From NCBI GenBank assembly GCA_039819065.1, contig JBCBSS010000006.1, positions 36,897-100,896 on the forward strand: a DNA stretch of 64,000 nucleotides, in the 5' to 3' direction. Origin of the DNA: JBCBSS01 sp039819065 (lineage in GTDB: Bacteria > Bacteroidota > Bacteroidia > Cytophagales > Cyclobacteriaceae). Below, piece by piece: positions 7,967 through 18,100 of the stretch. The notes beneath the pieces were generated by a model. It worked only from the letters and a program-made list of their open reading frames with translations. It was not told the origin of the DNA and searched no databases. How positions within the stretch are numbered: the stretch's first letter is position 1; every line of letters begins with the position of its first letter. Both the position numbers and the translations under genes were made by a program.

Positions 7967-8311
7967 ATGATGAGTATACTTAGAAAACGTTCGTTGATCA
8001 ATGAAGAATTTACGACAGAAGAAGACCCCATCAGCGGTATGGCTAATCTCTTCGATGTGAGTATGGTATTCATTGTAGCACTATTCTTTGCCCTTTTCAT
8101 GGCGTACAGCACCCTCGATCTATTCAACCCCGATTCTGAATTGGTCATCACTAAAACTTTGCCCAATGGCGAAATTCAAATCATTACCAAAAAGGGGAAA
8201 GATGTCAAAATTGAAAAAGTGACTGAGACCAGTGAATCGGGAAGAGGGGTAAAACTTGGAACCGCTTACAAGCTCGAAGATGGGCGGGTTATCTACATAC
8301 CAGAAGAATGA
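7967..8311 (+). CDS. DUF2149-like single-pass membrane protein
   Basis: I place the start at ATG 7967 (114 residues). A longer frame from 7913 would overlap the channel gene by 46 bp and add a hydrophilic N-terminus unlike the family. The segment DPISGMANLFDVSMVFIVAL (about 20-39) followed by one transmembrane helix, and the C-terminal GTAYKLEDGRVIYIPEE, are what I recall of DUF2149 proteins, which occur next to CobN and ExbB-like genes. The topology (short cytoplasmic tail, one helix, periplasmic domain) is ExbD-like. The stop codon's last base is also the first base of a palindromic repeat that separates this gene from the CobN homologue. Confidence 0.75.
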   Translation: MMSILRKRSLINEEFTTEEDPISGMANLFDVSMVFIVALFFALFMAYSTLDLFNPDSELVITKTLPNGEIQIITKKGKDVKIEKVTETSESGRGVKLGTAYKLEDGRVIYIPEE

Positions 8312-8444
8312 AGCTGTCTCAAAAGCTGTCTTTTCGACCATCGGGAGAAATCTTACTCGAATCAAAGTATTGATTATCAGGAGAGTAAGATTTCTCATCC
8401 CGATTAATCGGGATGACACTACAACGGGCTTTTGAAACACCCTC
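8311..8444 (+). repeat. Palindromic intergenic repeat, copy A
   Basis: A 134-bp imperfect palindrome starting AAGCTGTCTCAAAAGCTGTC and ending GGGCTTTTGAAACACCCTC. Inner arms are GAGAAATCTTACTC and GAGTAAGATTTCTC, with a TCCCGATTAATCGGGA hairpin at 8398-8413. It is nearly identical to the reverse complement of copy C (31629-31763) and sits directly at the upstream stop codon, inside an otherwise tight operon. Confidence 0.85.
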
Positions 8445-8507
8445 ATTTATGAATTCAATATTTAGCTCAATATCAATTACTCCAGACGCTGACATCTTGA
8501 CCAAAAT

Positions 8508-11500
8508 ATGAACCTTTACCAGGAAATGATGAAATCTATACTTCCGTTACTCTGTCTAGTCTTCCTTTTGCCAGTTGGGTATGCAAATGGTCAAAGCGAC
8601 GATCAAAAAATAGATGTCGCTCTGATTCTAACCGACTCCTACCGTCTTTTAGGTGCGGGCACCGTCAAAGACGCACAGAAAGCTTTAACCTCTTACGGTG
8701 TAGAAGCACGCGTTAAGAGCTATTATCATTCAGACCTTGATCAACTCACTTACGAAACATTACGTGGTAATCAGTTGATATTCATCGATATCATCAATAC
8801 CGCGAAGGTGGAGAATGTACTCCCACTTTTGAACAAAATGGCAAAAAGTGGAACAAAAGTATTTGCCATAGGCTCTAGTGAAACTTCGGGTCTTGCAGCG
8901 TACACAGCCATCCAAATGGATGCAAAAACGATCGAATTCTACGAGCAGTCGGGACGTGATAACCTGGTAGGTATGATACTGGATCAATGCCAGCGATCAT
9001 TTGGTTTCGACATTCCCCAACAAACTCCCACCACTATGCCTGAATTTGCCTTGTGCAATATTCAAAACAAAAAGGTCTATGAGGATTTTGAATCCTATCG
9101 AAAGGATTATGCCGCTTACATGCGAGGTAATCCATGGATAGCCATAAACATGTGGCGCAGCGATTTCTTATCCGAGCAATTGATTCACTTTCAGGAGTAC
9201 GCTTCACAGTTTGAAGATAATGGGTTTAATGTCCTTTTCTACTATGGTTATCCTACCAAAGAAGAGGCCGAAAAACTGTTCTACAACAAAAACAAACAAC
9301 TCATACCGGAAGTAATCCTGGCACAAGCAGCCTGGCTTGGTGCCAATCCACGTGCCAACCGGGAGCTATTTGAAAAGCTGGGCATTCCTGTCATCAATAT
9401 GATCCATGTGAATCAGACTGCCGAGGAATGGATGGAAAATGATGAGGGAATTAAAATTTACAAGCGCACTAGCTCTTTGAATATTCCTGAACAAATGGGA
9501 ATGGTACAGCCCATTGTGACGAGCAGCAAGGAGATAGCGAATCCTGATGCGCAGTGGACTGAAAAACGTTCTGTCTTATTCCAGGTGCAACGATTGCTCA
9601 AGCGGGTACAGAAAATGCATGTACTGCAAAACAAGCCCAATCGAGAGAAGCAAATTGCACTGATTTATTATAGCCACCCCCCGGGCAAAGAACTCTTGGG
9701 TGCCAGCTACCTCAACGTCGTACCCAATAGCCTGTATTCCATTCTTTCCAGGTTAAAAAAAGAAGGGTATAACCTGGGTACCGATCCACTTACTGAAAAT
9801 GACGTTTTTGAAAAGGTCTCTACCTATGGACTTAATATCGGACAATGGGCACCGAAAGAAATAGATAAGCTGGTAGCAAAAGGAAATGCGACGCTCGTTC
9901 CGATGGATTTGTATTTGAAATGGTATGCAAAACTGTCTCGTCCATTAAGGGAAGAAATCGAGCAACAATGGGGGAAACCGGAAGAAAGCTCCATTATGAT
10001 TTGGAGGGATAAGAATAGAAAAAAATATTTTGTGATTCCATCGGTCAAATACGGCAATGTGCTGCTCACTCCCCAGCCCGTTCGTGGTTGGTCGCAAGAC
10101 CTGGATGTGATGCACCATGATATCTCCGTGCCACCGCATCACCAGTACGTGGCTTTTTATCTCTATCTGCAATTTGGCTACGATGCCGATGCTGTCGTGC
10201 ATCTCGGTACACATAGCACGCTAGAATGGCTGCCCGGAAAAGAATCGGGTCTTAATCACCATGATGCCTCGGAAGCGCTCATCGGGGATTTGGTAAATGT
10301 CTATCCCTACATTGTTGATGATGTAGGTGAGGGGCTGCAGGCCAAGCGTAGATCGGGCGCCATTATCATCGACCACATGACACCTCCGTTCGATAAAATC
10401 GGCGTCAATCCGGTTTTAGACAAACTGGAACAGCTTATTTCGGAGCATGAGATTGCGGAGGCGAAGAGTACGGCATTGGCAACAGCCAAGTTCAACGAAA
10501 TATACAAGTACGCGCAGCAGTCTGGCATTCTAGCCGATTTAAAAATGGACACCATCGTTGATGATGAGGAATTACACTACATAGAGCACTACATTGAAGA
10601 GATTCAAGAGCAACATTCTCCACTTGGCCTTCATACTTTCGGAAAACTGCCTAAGCCGGATTATATCGAAAAAAATGTGGAGGCTATCGTCTCTCAGAAA
10701 AGCGGTCTTAACCAAAAGCAGCGAAAAGCTTACGCAGACGATATCAGGCAGCGCATCATTGCCAGTGCAGAAGCCGAACTCGGTGCTTTAGTGGATGCTT
10801 TAAGCGGTAAATACATCCCGGCAAGCACGGGTAACGACCCACTCAGAAATCCTAATTCTCTACCGACCGGTAAAAACTTTTACGCTTTCGATGCGGATTA
10901 CCTTCCTTCACCAGATGTCTACAAAGCTGGTGAACGATTGGCTAACGAACTTATTCAAACTTATAAGGAAGAACACAGCGGGGGTTTTCCGGATAAAGTG
11001 ACCTTTAATCTATGGTCGACAGAATGTATTCGGAATGAAGGCATCATGGAATCGAAGATCTTAAATCTGTTGGGCGTAAAGCCAGTCTATGACGGGTATG
11101 GTAAAGTAGTCGATCTAGAAGTGATACCACGCCGGGTGTTGCAAAGGCCACGAGTGGATGTTGTGTTGGTTCCTTCAGGGCTATATCGGGATATTTTCCC
11201 TCAATTGGTGCTACTGCTTGATAAAGCGGTGAAGCTGGCATCCAAGCAAGACGAGGTGGATAACTACGTACGGAAAAATACAGCTCGTCATTACAACATG
11301 TTGGTTGACAGAGGCGTGAAGAAAAGCCTGGCTACAAAGCTTTCGGAAGTACGGATTTTTTCTACACCGGATGGTGCCTACGGCACTGGAACCAACACGG
11401 TAATTGATGCCTCCGGTAGTTGGGAGGATGATAAAGAAGTGGCGGATGTTTTTATGAACCGTATGCACTTCCCCTACAGTGATGGCTTCTGGGGAGATCA

Positions 11501-12452
11501 ACCTGCTAACGATTCATTGCTGATCGCTCTTTTTGAGGAAAATCTGTCTGGCACAAAAGCTGTATTGCACAGCCGAACCTCTCACTTGTATGCGAGCCTT
11601 GATAATGATGATTTCTTCCAGTATCTAGGGGGTACGGCCTTAGCCATTCGTGCCATCGACGGCCAATCTCCCGACGTGATTGTGTCCAACCTGACCAATC
11701 AAGGTCAGATGAAAAACGAGAAGTTGAGCTATTTCCTTAGTAAGGAGCTACAAGCGCGCTACTTCAACCCTACCTGGATCAATTCCATGCTTGACGAAGG
11801 GTACTCCGGCGGGCGATTTGTAAGGCAGGTCACCTCTAACCTATGGGGTTGGCAAGTAACTGTTCCCGATGCTGTCGGTGAAAACAAATGGGACAACTTC
11901 TACGATGTCTACGTGGAAGATTCTTATGACTTAGACATTGCTAAGCGTTTCGAAGAGTCGAAAAACCTGTACGCCTATCAGGTAATGATTTCTCGCATGT
12001 ACGAAGCAATCAGGAAATCCTACTGGACACCTGATGCAGAAGTAAAGCAAAAGCTATTATCGGAATTTCTGGAAACGGTAGATAAAGTAGGCCTATCCTG
12101 TAATCTGAACGTTTGCAATAACCCAAAATTGGCGAACTTCCTTGACAAGGAATTTGAGGAAGTGGAAGGTATTTCTTCCGAAAGTATAGAAAACTATCGC
12201 CAGCAATTGCGGGAAATACGCGAACGACTAGCAGCCGATGGCTTACCAAACAGCGACCAATTGGCACTGGATGCCGGAAACTCGACGGACTACTTACCCA
12301 AGAAAAACGTCAAAGGCTATAAAATCGAAGAGGTCAATGCAAAAGGTGAACCCCAATCCATCATCAACCCCTCCATTTGGAAATGGGTGGTATTAGCTCT
12401 AATCGTGTTGTATTCTATCTTTTACTTTGTCAGGAAACGTAGAAAAGCTTAA
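8508..12452 (+). CDS. Exported, membrane-anchored CobN-family chelatase homologue (HmuS-like)
   Basis: A 1314-residue member of the CobN/magnesium-chelatase H superfamily. The metal/tetrapyrrole core is intact: VVHLGTHSTLEWLPGKESGL at about residues 564-583, then DVGEGLQAKRRSGA and IIDHMTPPF. Unlike cytoplasmic cobaltochelatase CobN, it begins with a signal peptide (hydrophobic 10-28, cleavage near NGQ|SDD) and ends with a transmembrane helix (about 1286-1305) and a basic tail, so the catalytic part should be periplasmic. No CobS/CobT or ChlI/ChlD ATPase is encoded nearby. It resembles HmuS, a CobN homologue of Bacteroidota haem loci linked to removing iron from haem. The riboswitch suggests a corrinoid or cobalt substrate instead. 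Confidence 0.88.
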   Translation: MNLYQEMMKSILPLLCLVFLLPVGYANGQSDDQKIDVALILTDSYRLLGAGTVKDAQKALTSYGVEARVKSYYHSDLDQLTYETLRGNQLIFIDIINTAKVENVLPLLNKMAKSGTKVFAIGSSETSGLAAYTAIQMDAKTIEFYEQSGRDNLVGMILDQCQRSFGFDIPQQTPTTMPEFALCNIQNKKVYEDFESYRKDYAAYMRGNPWIAINMWRSDFLSEQLIHFQEYASQFEDNGFNVLFYYGYPTKEEAEKLFYNKNKQLIPEVILAQAAWLGANPRANRELFEKLGIPVINMIHVNQTAEEWMENDEGIKIYKRTSSLNIPEQMGMVQPIVTSSKEIANPDAQWTEKRSVLFQVQRLLKRVQKMHVLQNKPNREKQIALIYYSHPPGKELLGASYLNVVPNSLYSILSRLKKEGYNLGTDPLTENDVFEKVSTYGLNIGQWAPKEIDKLVAKGNATLVPMDLYLKWYAKLSRPLREEIEQQWGKPEESSIMIWRDKNRKKYFVIPSVKYGNVLLTPQPVRGWSQDLDVMHHDISVPPHHQYVAFYLYLQFGYDADAVVHLGTHSTLEWLPGKESGLNHHDASEALIGDLVNVYPYIVDDVGEGLQAKRRSGAIIIDHMTPPFDKIGVNPVLDKLEQLISEHEIAEAKSTALATAKFNEIYKYAQQSGILADLKMDTIVDDEELHYIEHYIEEIQEQHSPLGLHTFGKLPKPDYIEKNVEAIVSQKSGLNQKQRKAYADDIRQRIIASAEAELGALVDALSGKYIPASTGNDPLRNPNSLPTGKNFYAFDADYLPSPDVYKAGERLANELIQTYKEEHSGGFPDKVTFNLWSTECIRNEGIMESKILNLLGVKPVYDGYGKVVDLEVIPRRVLQRPRVDVVLVPSGLYRDIFPQLVLLLDKAVKLASKQDEVDNYVRKNTARHYNMLVDRGVKKSLATKLSEVRIFSTPDGAYGTGTNTVIDASGSWEDDKEVADVFMNRMHFPYSDGFWGDQPANDSLLIALFEENLSGTKAVLHSRTSHLYASLDNDDFFQYLGGTALAIRAIDGQSPDVIVSNLTNQGQMKNEKLSYFLSKELQARYFNPTWINSMLDEGYSGGRFVRQVTSNLWGWQVTVPDAVGENKWDNFYDVYVEDSYDLDIAKRFEESKNLYAYQVMISRMYEAIRKSYWTPDAEVKQKLLSEFLETVDKVGLSCNLNVCNNPKLANFLDKEFEEVEGISSESIENYRQQLREIRERLAADGLPNSDQLALDAGNSTDYLPKKNVKGYKIEEVNAKGEPQSIINPSIWKWVVLALIVLYSIFYFVRKRRKA

Positions 12453-12518
12453 ATAAAAATCTTATTAGCTGTATAACGACTTAGGGCCATCTAAAAGCTC
12501 CATTTACTATATCAATCT

Positions 12519-12911
12519 ATGAACAAGCAATACATCACTAAAGGAGAAGGTCTGCCACAATGGTCAAACCCAATCAGTCATGCTGTGGTGGTCAACAACA
12601 TGTGCTTTGTAAGCGGTCAATTATCAGTCAGCATCGATGGAGAGTACATTTCCGGAACGGCATTAGAAGAAGGAAGGCTGGCATTTTCTAATTTTTTTTC
12701 TGCCCTGAAAGCTGCTGGATTTGAAAAAGATGATATTGTCTTTATTGATATCGCATTTGATGACCTAAAAGACTTACCTGAAATCAATGCATTGTACATG
12801 GAGTTATTCCCTGAAGACAAAAGACCAGCACGAACTATATATCAGGCTGAGGCTTTGCCGTTCGGAGGGAAAATCAAAATAACCGGAACTGCAGTGAAGA
12901 CCCTGCCCTGA
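12519..12911 (+). CDS. RidA/YjgF family enamine/imine deaminase
   Basis: A 130-residue RidA-family protein. Such proteins hydrolyse reactive enamine/imine intermediates released by PLP enzymes. The C-terminal signature RPARTIYQAEALPFGGKIKI (about residues 103-122) includes the conserved Arg that binds the substrate carboxylate, and SGQLSV is present near residue 34. It forms a homotrimer in known members. It follows the CobN homologue by 66 bp, but the intervening bases suggest an independent unit. Transcription probably ends at the hairpin 13043-13095. Confidence 0.9.
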   Translation: MNKQYITKGEGLPQWSNPISHAVVVNNMCFVSGQLSVSIDGEYISGTALEEGRLAFSNFFSALKAAGFEKDDIVFIDIAFDDLKDLPEINALYMELFPEDKRPARTIYQAEALPFGGKIKITGTAVKTLP

Positions 12912-13042
12912 ACATTACTAAGGCACCCAAAGCCAAGGTTTGTGGGGTAGTCGGGAGAGTTCTTGTATGCTCTTCCTTATTTTATGAGAAAGTGTATGAA
13001 AAAAGACTGGATGATTTAATCTAACATGAATACCAGATGAGA

Positions 13043-13095
13043 AGCAAAAAAAACTGTCATAATTCACCTTATTCGGTATGACAGTTCTTTTTGCT
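13043..13095. terminator. Bidirectional hairpin terminator
   Basis: Arms AGCAAAAAAAACTGTCAT (13043-13060) and ATGACAGTTCTTTTTGCT (13078-13095) pair with a single mismatch around a 17-nt loop. The stem is flanked by A and T runs, so it could terminate both ridA (plus) and the convergent aldehyde dehydrogenase gene (minus). Confidence 0.75.
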
Positions 13096-13207
13096 CAATT
13101 TGGTCGTTTGTGAAGACCTGCCTATGCCGGTCAGGCAGGCACAAGCGGCGGCGAAGTTTACTTAGGCTACGTTCACACTGACTTAAATGAATGAATAGGT
13201 TAGAAAA

Positions 13208-13247
13208 CAAAAAGGGCTCTTTTGAAACTCAAAGAACCCTTTTTTTA
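13208..13247. terminator. Terminator downstream of the PaaN-type gene
   Basis: AAAGGGCTCTTT and AAAGAACCCTTT form a near-perfect stem followed by a T run on the plus strand and, read from the other side, by a T-rich tail on the minus strand. It lies 20 bp past the stop of the minus-strand dehydrogenase gene. A GC-richer CCTGCC...GGCAGG hairpin lies between the two terminators (13117-13139). Confidence 0.65.
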
Positions 13248-13267
13248 TATCATTAACAATCAAATCA

Positions 13268-14935
13268 TTAGGCGCTGGCTGGTTCTCTAAAGCCAACCCA
13301 GGTAAATCTCTTGATTACATATTCAGGGTTAGTGAAAGAAGCGTTACCGGCAGGATTTCCTCCCGTAACGTGGAAATCCGAGAATGTCGCATGCTGATTC
13401 AAATAGATGCCTCCTACCAGATTGAAAGAAACCGGCGTAGCGGCTAACGACATTTCGTCAGCGATCTTTTCTTTTGTTTCAGCATCAGTAGTGTATGCTC
13501 CACATGATAAGGCACCATATTTTGCCGCCATTTCTTTAGCGATAGCAATAGACTGATCGGTATCCTTGGTCTTGATCAAAAGAGCGATCGGGCCAAACAA
13601 TTCCTTGCTGAAAATGTCCTTTTTGGAAGCATCAACTTCTATGACTACCGGAGTAGCGATTCGCGCATTTTTGAACATGGGGTTCTCAATAGTACGCGAA
13701 CTCAACCATACTTTTCCATCTAGCTTTTCTGCATCTTCTATACGGTCGCAAGTATTCTTATTCTGAATAGTACCTAGTACAAAAGGTCCGGCTTTAGGAT
13801 TATCAACTAAACCATTGATATTATCGACAAACTTCTGGGCAAACTCATCAAAGCTTACTGTTCCTTCAGGGGTTTTGATGCCAGATTCGGGAATATAGAA
13901 GTTCTGCGGGGCAGTACACATCTGACCAGAGTACAATGCCACAGAAAAGGCCAGATTAGCCGCCACTTTATCGACATTGACAGCAGAATCTATAATAGCC
14001 GAATTAACTCCTGTCTTCTCAGTAAATACAGCCTTTCCTTCTAATCCTTCCAGGTAAGAACCAAAAGCAGAGTTACCGGTGTAATCAATCACCTTGATAT
14101 CATTATGTTCAGCCAATTCTTTGGTGACTGGACTGTCTACCGTGTCTACTGCCAATTGGCAGATGTTAGGATCAAGTCCTTCTTCGGCCAGTACGTTTTG
14201 TATCTCAGCAACAGTGATGGCTATAGGTAGAATAGCACCAGGATGTGGTTTTACGATGGCTGAATTACCCGTCACCAACGTAGCATACAAGCCCGGTACA
14301 GAATTCCAGGTTGGGAAGGTAGAACATCCGACGACCAGACCAATACCTTTAGGTACAGCTCTCCACTCTTTATCTAATTGAATGTTGTATTTGCCGGCAG
14401 GCTTGTCCCAGAAAGCACTACCGGGGAATCTCTTCAATTCTTCATACCCGGCAGCCACTGCCTCCAAAGCGCGGTCTGCGGCGTGAGGGCCTGAGGCTTG
14501 AAATGCCATCATGTATCCTTGTCCAGTGGTGTGCATAGTAGCGTAAGCCACTTCGAAGAACCTCGTCTTTACTCTTTCTAGTGATTCGATTAGAATACCA
14601 GCTCGTTGTTCTGCACTGATCTTCCTCCAGCTATGAAATGCCTGATTCCCTCTTTCAATAAGTGTGTCAATAGAGAAGGTTGGATATGTAACTCCCAAAG
14701 GTTCTTGGGTATATGGAGATTCTTCAGTTCCCAACCAACCGGATGGGTTATCTTGACGCAATTCTTCAAAAGGCTTGCCTAATCCTTCCTGAAATTTGGT
14801 ACGACCGTCAGCATCCGCAGTTTCACCGTAAATCTTTGGTGAAGGGTGCTCGGGATACTGAGCGAAGAACGTCCTTTCATGAATGGCGTTTATGGCGTTA
14901 TCGAGAACTTCTTTATGTTTATCGAATAAACTCAT
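13268..14935 (-). CDS. paaN: PaaN-type phenylacetate-degradation aldehyde dehydrogenase
   Basis: A 555-residue aldehyde dehydrogenase superfamily member matching the stand-alone PaaN group linked to phenylacetate catabolism. The N-terminal 100 residues are PaaN-specific (for example TFFAQYPEHPSPKIYGE), followed by the Rossmann/catalytic region with GCSTFPTWNSVPG (203-215), general-base candidate Glu306 in FTEKTGV and nucleophile Cys340 in SGQMCTAPQ. The predicted role is oxidation of the ring-cleavage semialdehyde. In PaaZ this domain is fused to a hydratase, which is absent here. A phenylacetate-CoA ligase gene lies 12 kb away; other paa genes are not in the window. Confidence 0.87.
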   Translation of the reverse strand: MSLFDKHKEVLDNAINAIHERTFFAQYPEHPSPKIYGETADADGRTKFQEGLGKPFEELRQDNPSGWLGTEESPYTQEPLGVTYPTFSIDTLIERGNQAFHSWRKISAEQRAGILIESLERVKTRFFEVAYATMHTTGQGYMMAFQASGPHAADRALEAVAAGYEELKRFPGSAFWDKPAGKYNIQLDKEWRAVPKGIGLVVGCSTFPTWNSVPGLYATLVTGNSAIVKPHPGAILPIAITVAEIQNVLAEEGLDPNICQLAVDTVDSPVTKELAEHNDIKVIDYTGNSAFGSYLEGLEGKAVFTEKTGVNSAIIDSAVNVDKVAANLAFSVALYSGQMCTAPQNFYIPESGIKTPEGTVSFDEFAQKFVDNINGLVDNPKAGPFVLGTIQNKNTCDRIEDAEKLDGKVWLSSRTIENPMFKNARIATPVVIEVDASKKDIFSKELFGPIALLIKTKDTDQSIAIAKEMAAKYGALSCGAYTTDAETKEKIADEMSLAATPVSFNLVGGIYLNQHATFSDFHVTGGNPAGNASFTNPEYVIKRFTWVGFREPASA

Positions 14936-15127
14936 GGCATCTAATTTTAGTTTTTTATCCTTGAGTGCTAAATTATCTTATTCTGTTTAAAGAATCGAAT
15001 AAATAACAAACGATTGCAGACAGATCAAAGGAAGTGTTGGACGGCCGACCAAGAAGTGGGAAGCCTAAACTTTTTTCAGCATTTACCTATTTAATATTCA
15101 AAGGATTAAGACATAAAGTGGGGACAG

Positions 15128-18100
15128 TTGGCTAATAGATTTATCATAATTCTTGTCATTTTTTTCGTCGGTTTTCAAGGGGCTTTGGCACAACAAAAAT
15201 TCTTTGAATGGCCGAAAGACATCAGCGAGTCTGACTATTTACCGAATACGGTCATCGTTAAAGTAAAGTCATCGCTGACACCTTCTACTACAAGTTCCAT
15301 TCAAAGTCATTCAGCTAGAACGTCATGGAGTACTGCCATAAGCAGTGTGCAAATCGCTCCCATGTTTGGAAGTGGTAAGCATGGCTCACTAACCAGCAGG
15401 GCACAGCAAAGTCCATATTTGAGCAACCTTTACAAGGTAAAGCTGCAAGCTGGATCAGACGTAAAAGAGGTTATCAATACCTTACTTCAATATCCTGAGG
15501 TACTATATGCAGAGCCTTATTATATGATGAAACCACTGGTCATTCCTAATGACCCGGGTGCCAATCCTACTTCTGGTAGCCAGTCTTATCTGGATGTGAT
15601 CAAAGCTTATGATGCGTGGAACCTTGAACGCGGAGATACGACCATTATCATAGGCATGCTAGACACAGGAAGTGATATTGATCACATTGACCTGGCAGAT
15701 AATCTTTACATCAACCACGACGATCCTATCAATGGAATAGATGATGATAATGATGGTCTGGTGGATAACTATAGGGGTTGGGATATCGCAGATAACGATA
15801 ACGATGCTTCTTCAGATACTGATAGTCACGGCGCTATGGTAGCCGGTGTCGGTGCGGCATCTACCAACAATGGTGTTGGTATCGCTGGCGTCGGTTTTGA
15901 TTCGCGTTTTCTACCCATAAAAATATTCGAGTCAGGTACTAACTTTTTCAACAATGGCTACGAGGCCATTGCGCTAGCCGCGGACTTAGGTTGTAAGGTG
16001 ATTAACCTATCCTGGGGAAGTGCTAATAGCTTCTCTCAATTCGGACAGGACATGATCAATTATGCGGTACTGGAAAAGGACGCCGTAGTCATTGCTGCAG
16101 CGGGCAATACCAATGCCGACTTAGATTTCTATCCTGCCTCGTTTGACAATGTACTTTCGGTCAGTGCGACGAATATCAACGATACAAAATCAAACTTTGG
16201 TACTTACAGCCATAAAGTTGACTTAGTGGCCCCGGGAGTATCCATTCTTTCTACATCGAATGATGATCAATATAAAGTAGACCAAGGGACGTCATTCTCC
16301 TCTCCGATGGTAGCCGGTGCAGCCGCATTAGTGCGCGCACGTTTCCCTAACCTTAATGCACAGCAGGTAATGGAGAAGTTGAGGGTTACCACCGATGACA
16401 TTTATAACCTGCCAGCCAACGATTCTTTTTTCGAAATGCTGGGTAAGGGAAGATTGAACATATTTAGAGCCCTGACCGATAATAGCACGCCATCCCTAAG
16501 AGCTACTACATTTACTTATGATAATGGCTCAGGACAACATGCATTCTTTGGAGATACGTTGAGTATCACCAATATCTTTAGAAACTTCCTGGCACCGACA
16601 CAAAATGCCACGGTACATATCTCTTCTACATCTCCTTACGTGACGGTTATAGATTCTGTATTTGAGATTGGCCCGTTAGGCACACTTTCTACTGCTCAAA
16701 ATACTGGTAGCCCATTCCTGGTTTACTTGCACGAAGACCTCCCTCCCAACGAGCAGATCACTTTTAGAATTGGGTATGAAGATGGCATTTACGATGACTA
16801 TCAATATTTTGATATTGTCAGTTCTGCAGAATACCTGGCCGTGGATAATAATGAAATGAGCTTAACCCTCTCTGGCAATGGCAACCTGGGTTTTCACCTG
16901 GATGGTTACTTCGAGGGCACAGGTGTACAATATTTGGGTGACACCATTCTAGAACACCTTGGTCTAATCATCGCCAAGGCACCGGATAGCGTGTATGACA
17001 ATGCGGTAAGGGACTTAGCCAACAACTTCAGAAATCAAGATTTCGCTGTTGAAGAGAATATCAAGTTCTACCGAAATTCTGTAGCCGATATTGATGCTCG
17101 ATCGGTATTTACTGAGAGTAATACGGTACCTAATCCACTGGGATTGAGAATTGAGCAAAAGGCTTTGGCTTGGGAATCAACCGAAGACCAACAGTTTGTC
17201 ATCATGGAGTATCGGCTTGTTAATACGAGTAATGACGATATCAACCAGTTGCATGTCGGGCTATTTGCCGATTGGGATCTCAATGATGCCACCAAAAACA
17301 GGGCAGACTGGCAAGCTGATGATGAGTTTGGCTATGTCTTTGATCCTGTATCACAGACTTATGCCGGTATAGCATTACTTACTAACCAGGATAAGGCTTA
17401 CTACGCTATCGACAACGCTTCTCTGGACGGTAATATTCCTGATATTAGCAGCACACTAAGTAGAAATCAAAAATATAATTTCTTGTCTCAGGCGATCGGT
17501 CAAACCACAGCAGGGACAAACGGGCAAGGAAATGACGTGTCGCATTTTGTGGGTGGCACGACCAGTCTATTATCATCTAAAGCGAGTCAAAAAGTGGCAT
17601 TTGCTCTAATTACTGGTCGGTCATTAGCTGACCTGCAAGAAGCCGCATCGCGGGCTAAATTGAGATATGCTGAACATGTCAATAACCCTCCTATTCTACA
17701 TCAGGAATTGACCTGCTTCGATACACCGGCCAACATCAACCCTCCACAGGGTACAGCTTTCGATTTCTATGAAGACCTAGCCTTGATGAATTTGGTTCAA
17801 AGTGGTGCGTCTTTCACTACGTCTAACGTCACAACGGCTCAGACCTATTATGTGGTCAATAAAGACAATGATTTTGACGGCGACGTCTTTAGAGTTATTG
17901 CAGACTATAAAGCGATTGATGCTGGCTTTTCTACCGGTATGGATACGCTATTCTTGAATGAGTCGGGCAATACCACTGTGAGTTTCCAGGACTTGAGTAT
18001 CGACGGTACAAGTTGGTCATGGGATTTCGGTAACGGCTTTACCAGTTCTCTCCAAAACCCGGTAATGAACTTCCCTGCCACCGGTAATTACACGGTCAGG

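Noticed and set aside
8508..12452. Annotation as cytoplasmic cobaltochelatase CobN of aerobic B12 synthesis
   Set aside because: The signal peptide, C-terminal membrane helix and lack of CobS/CobT argue for a periplasmic homologue.
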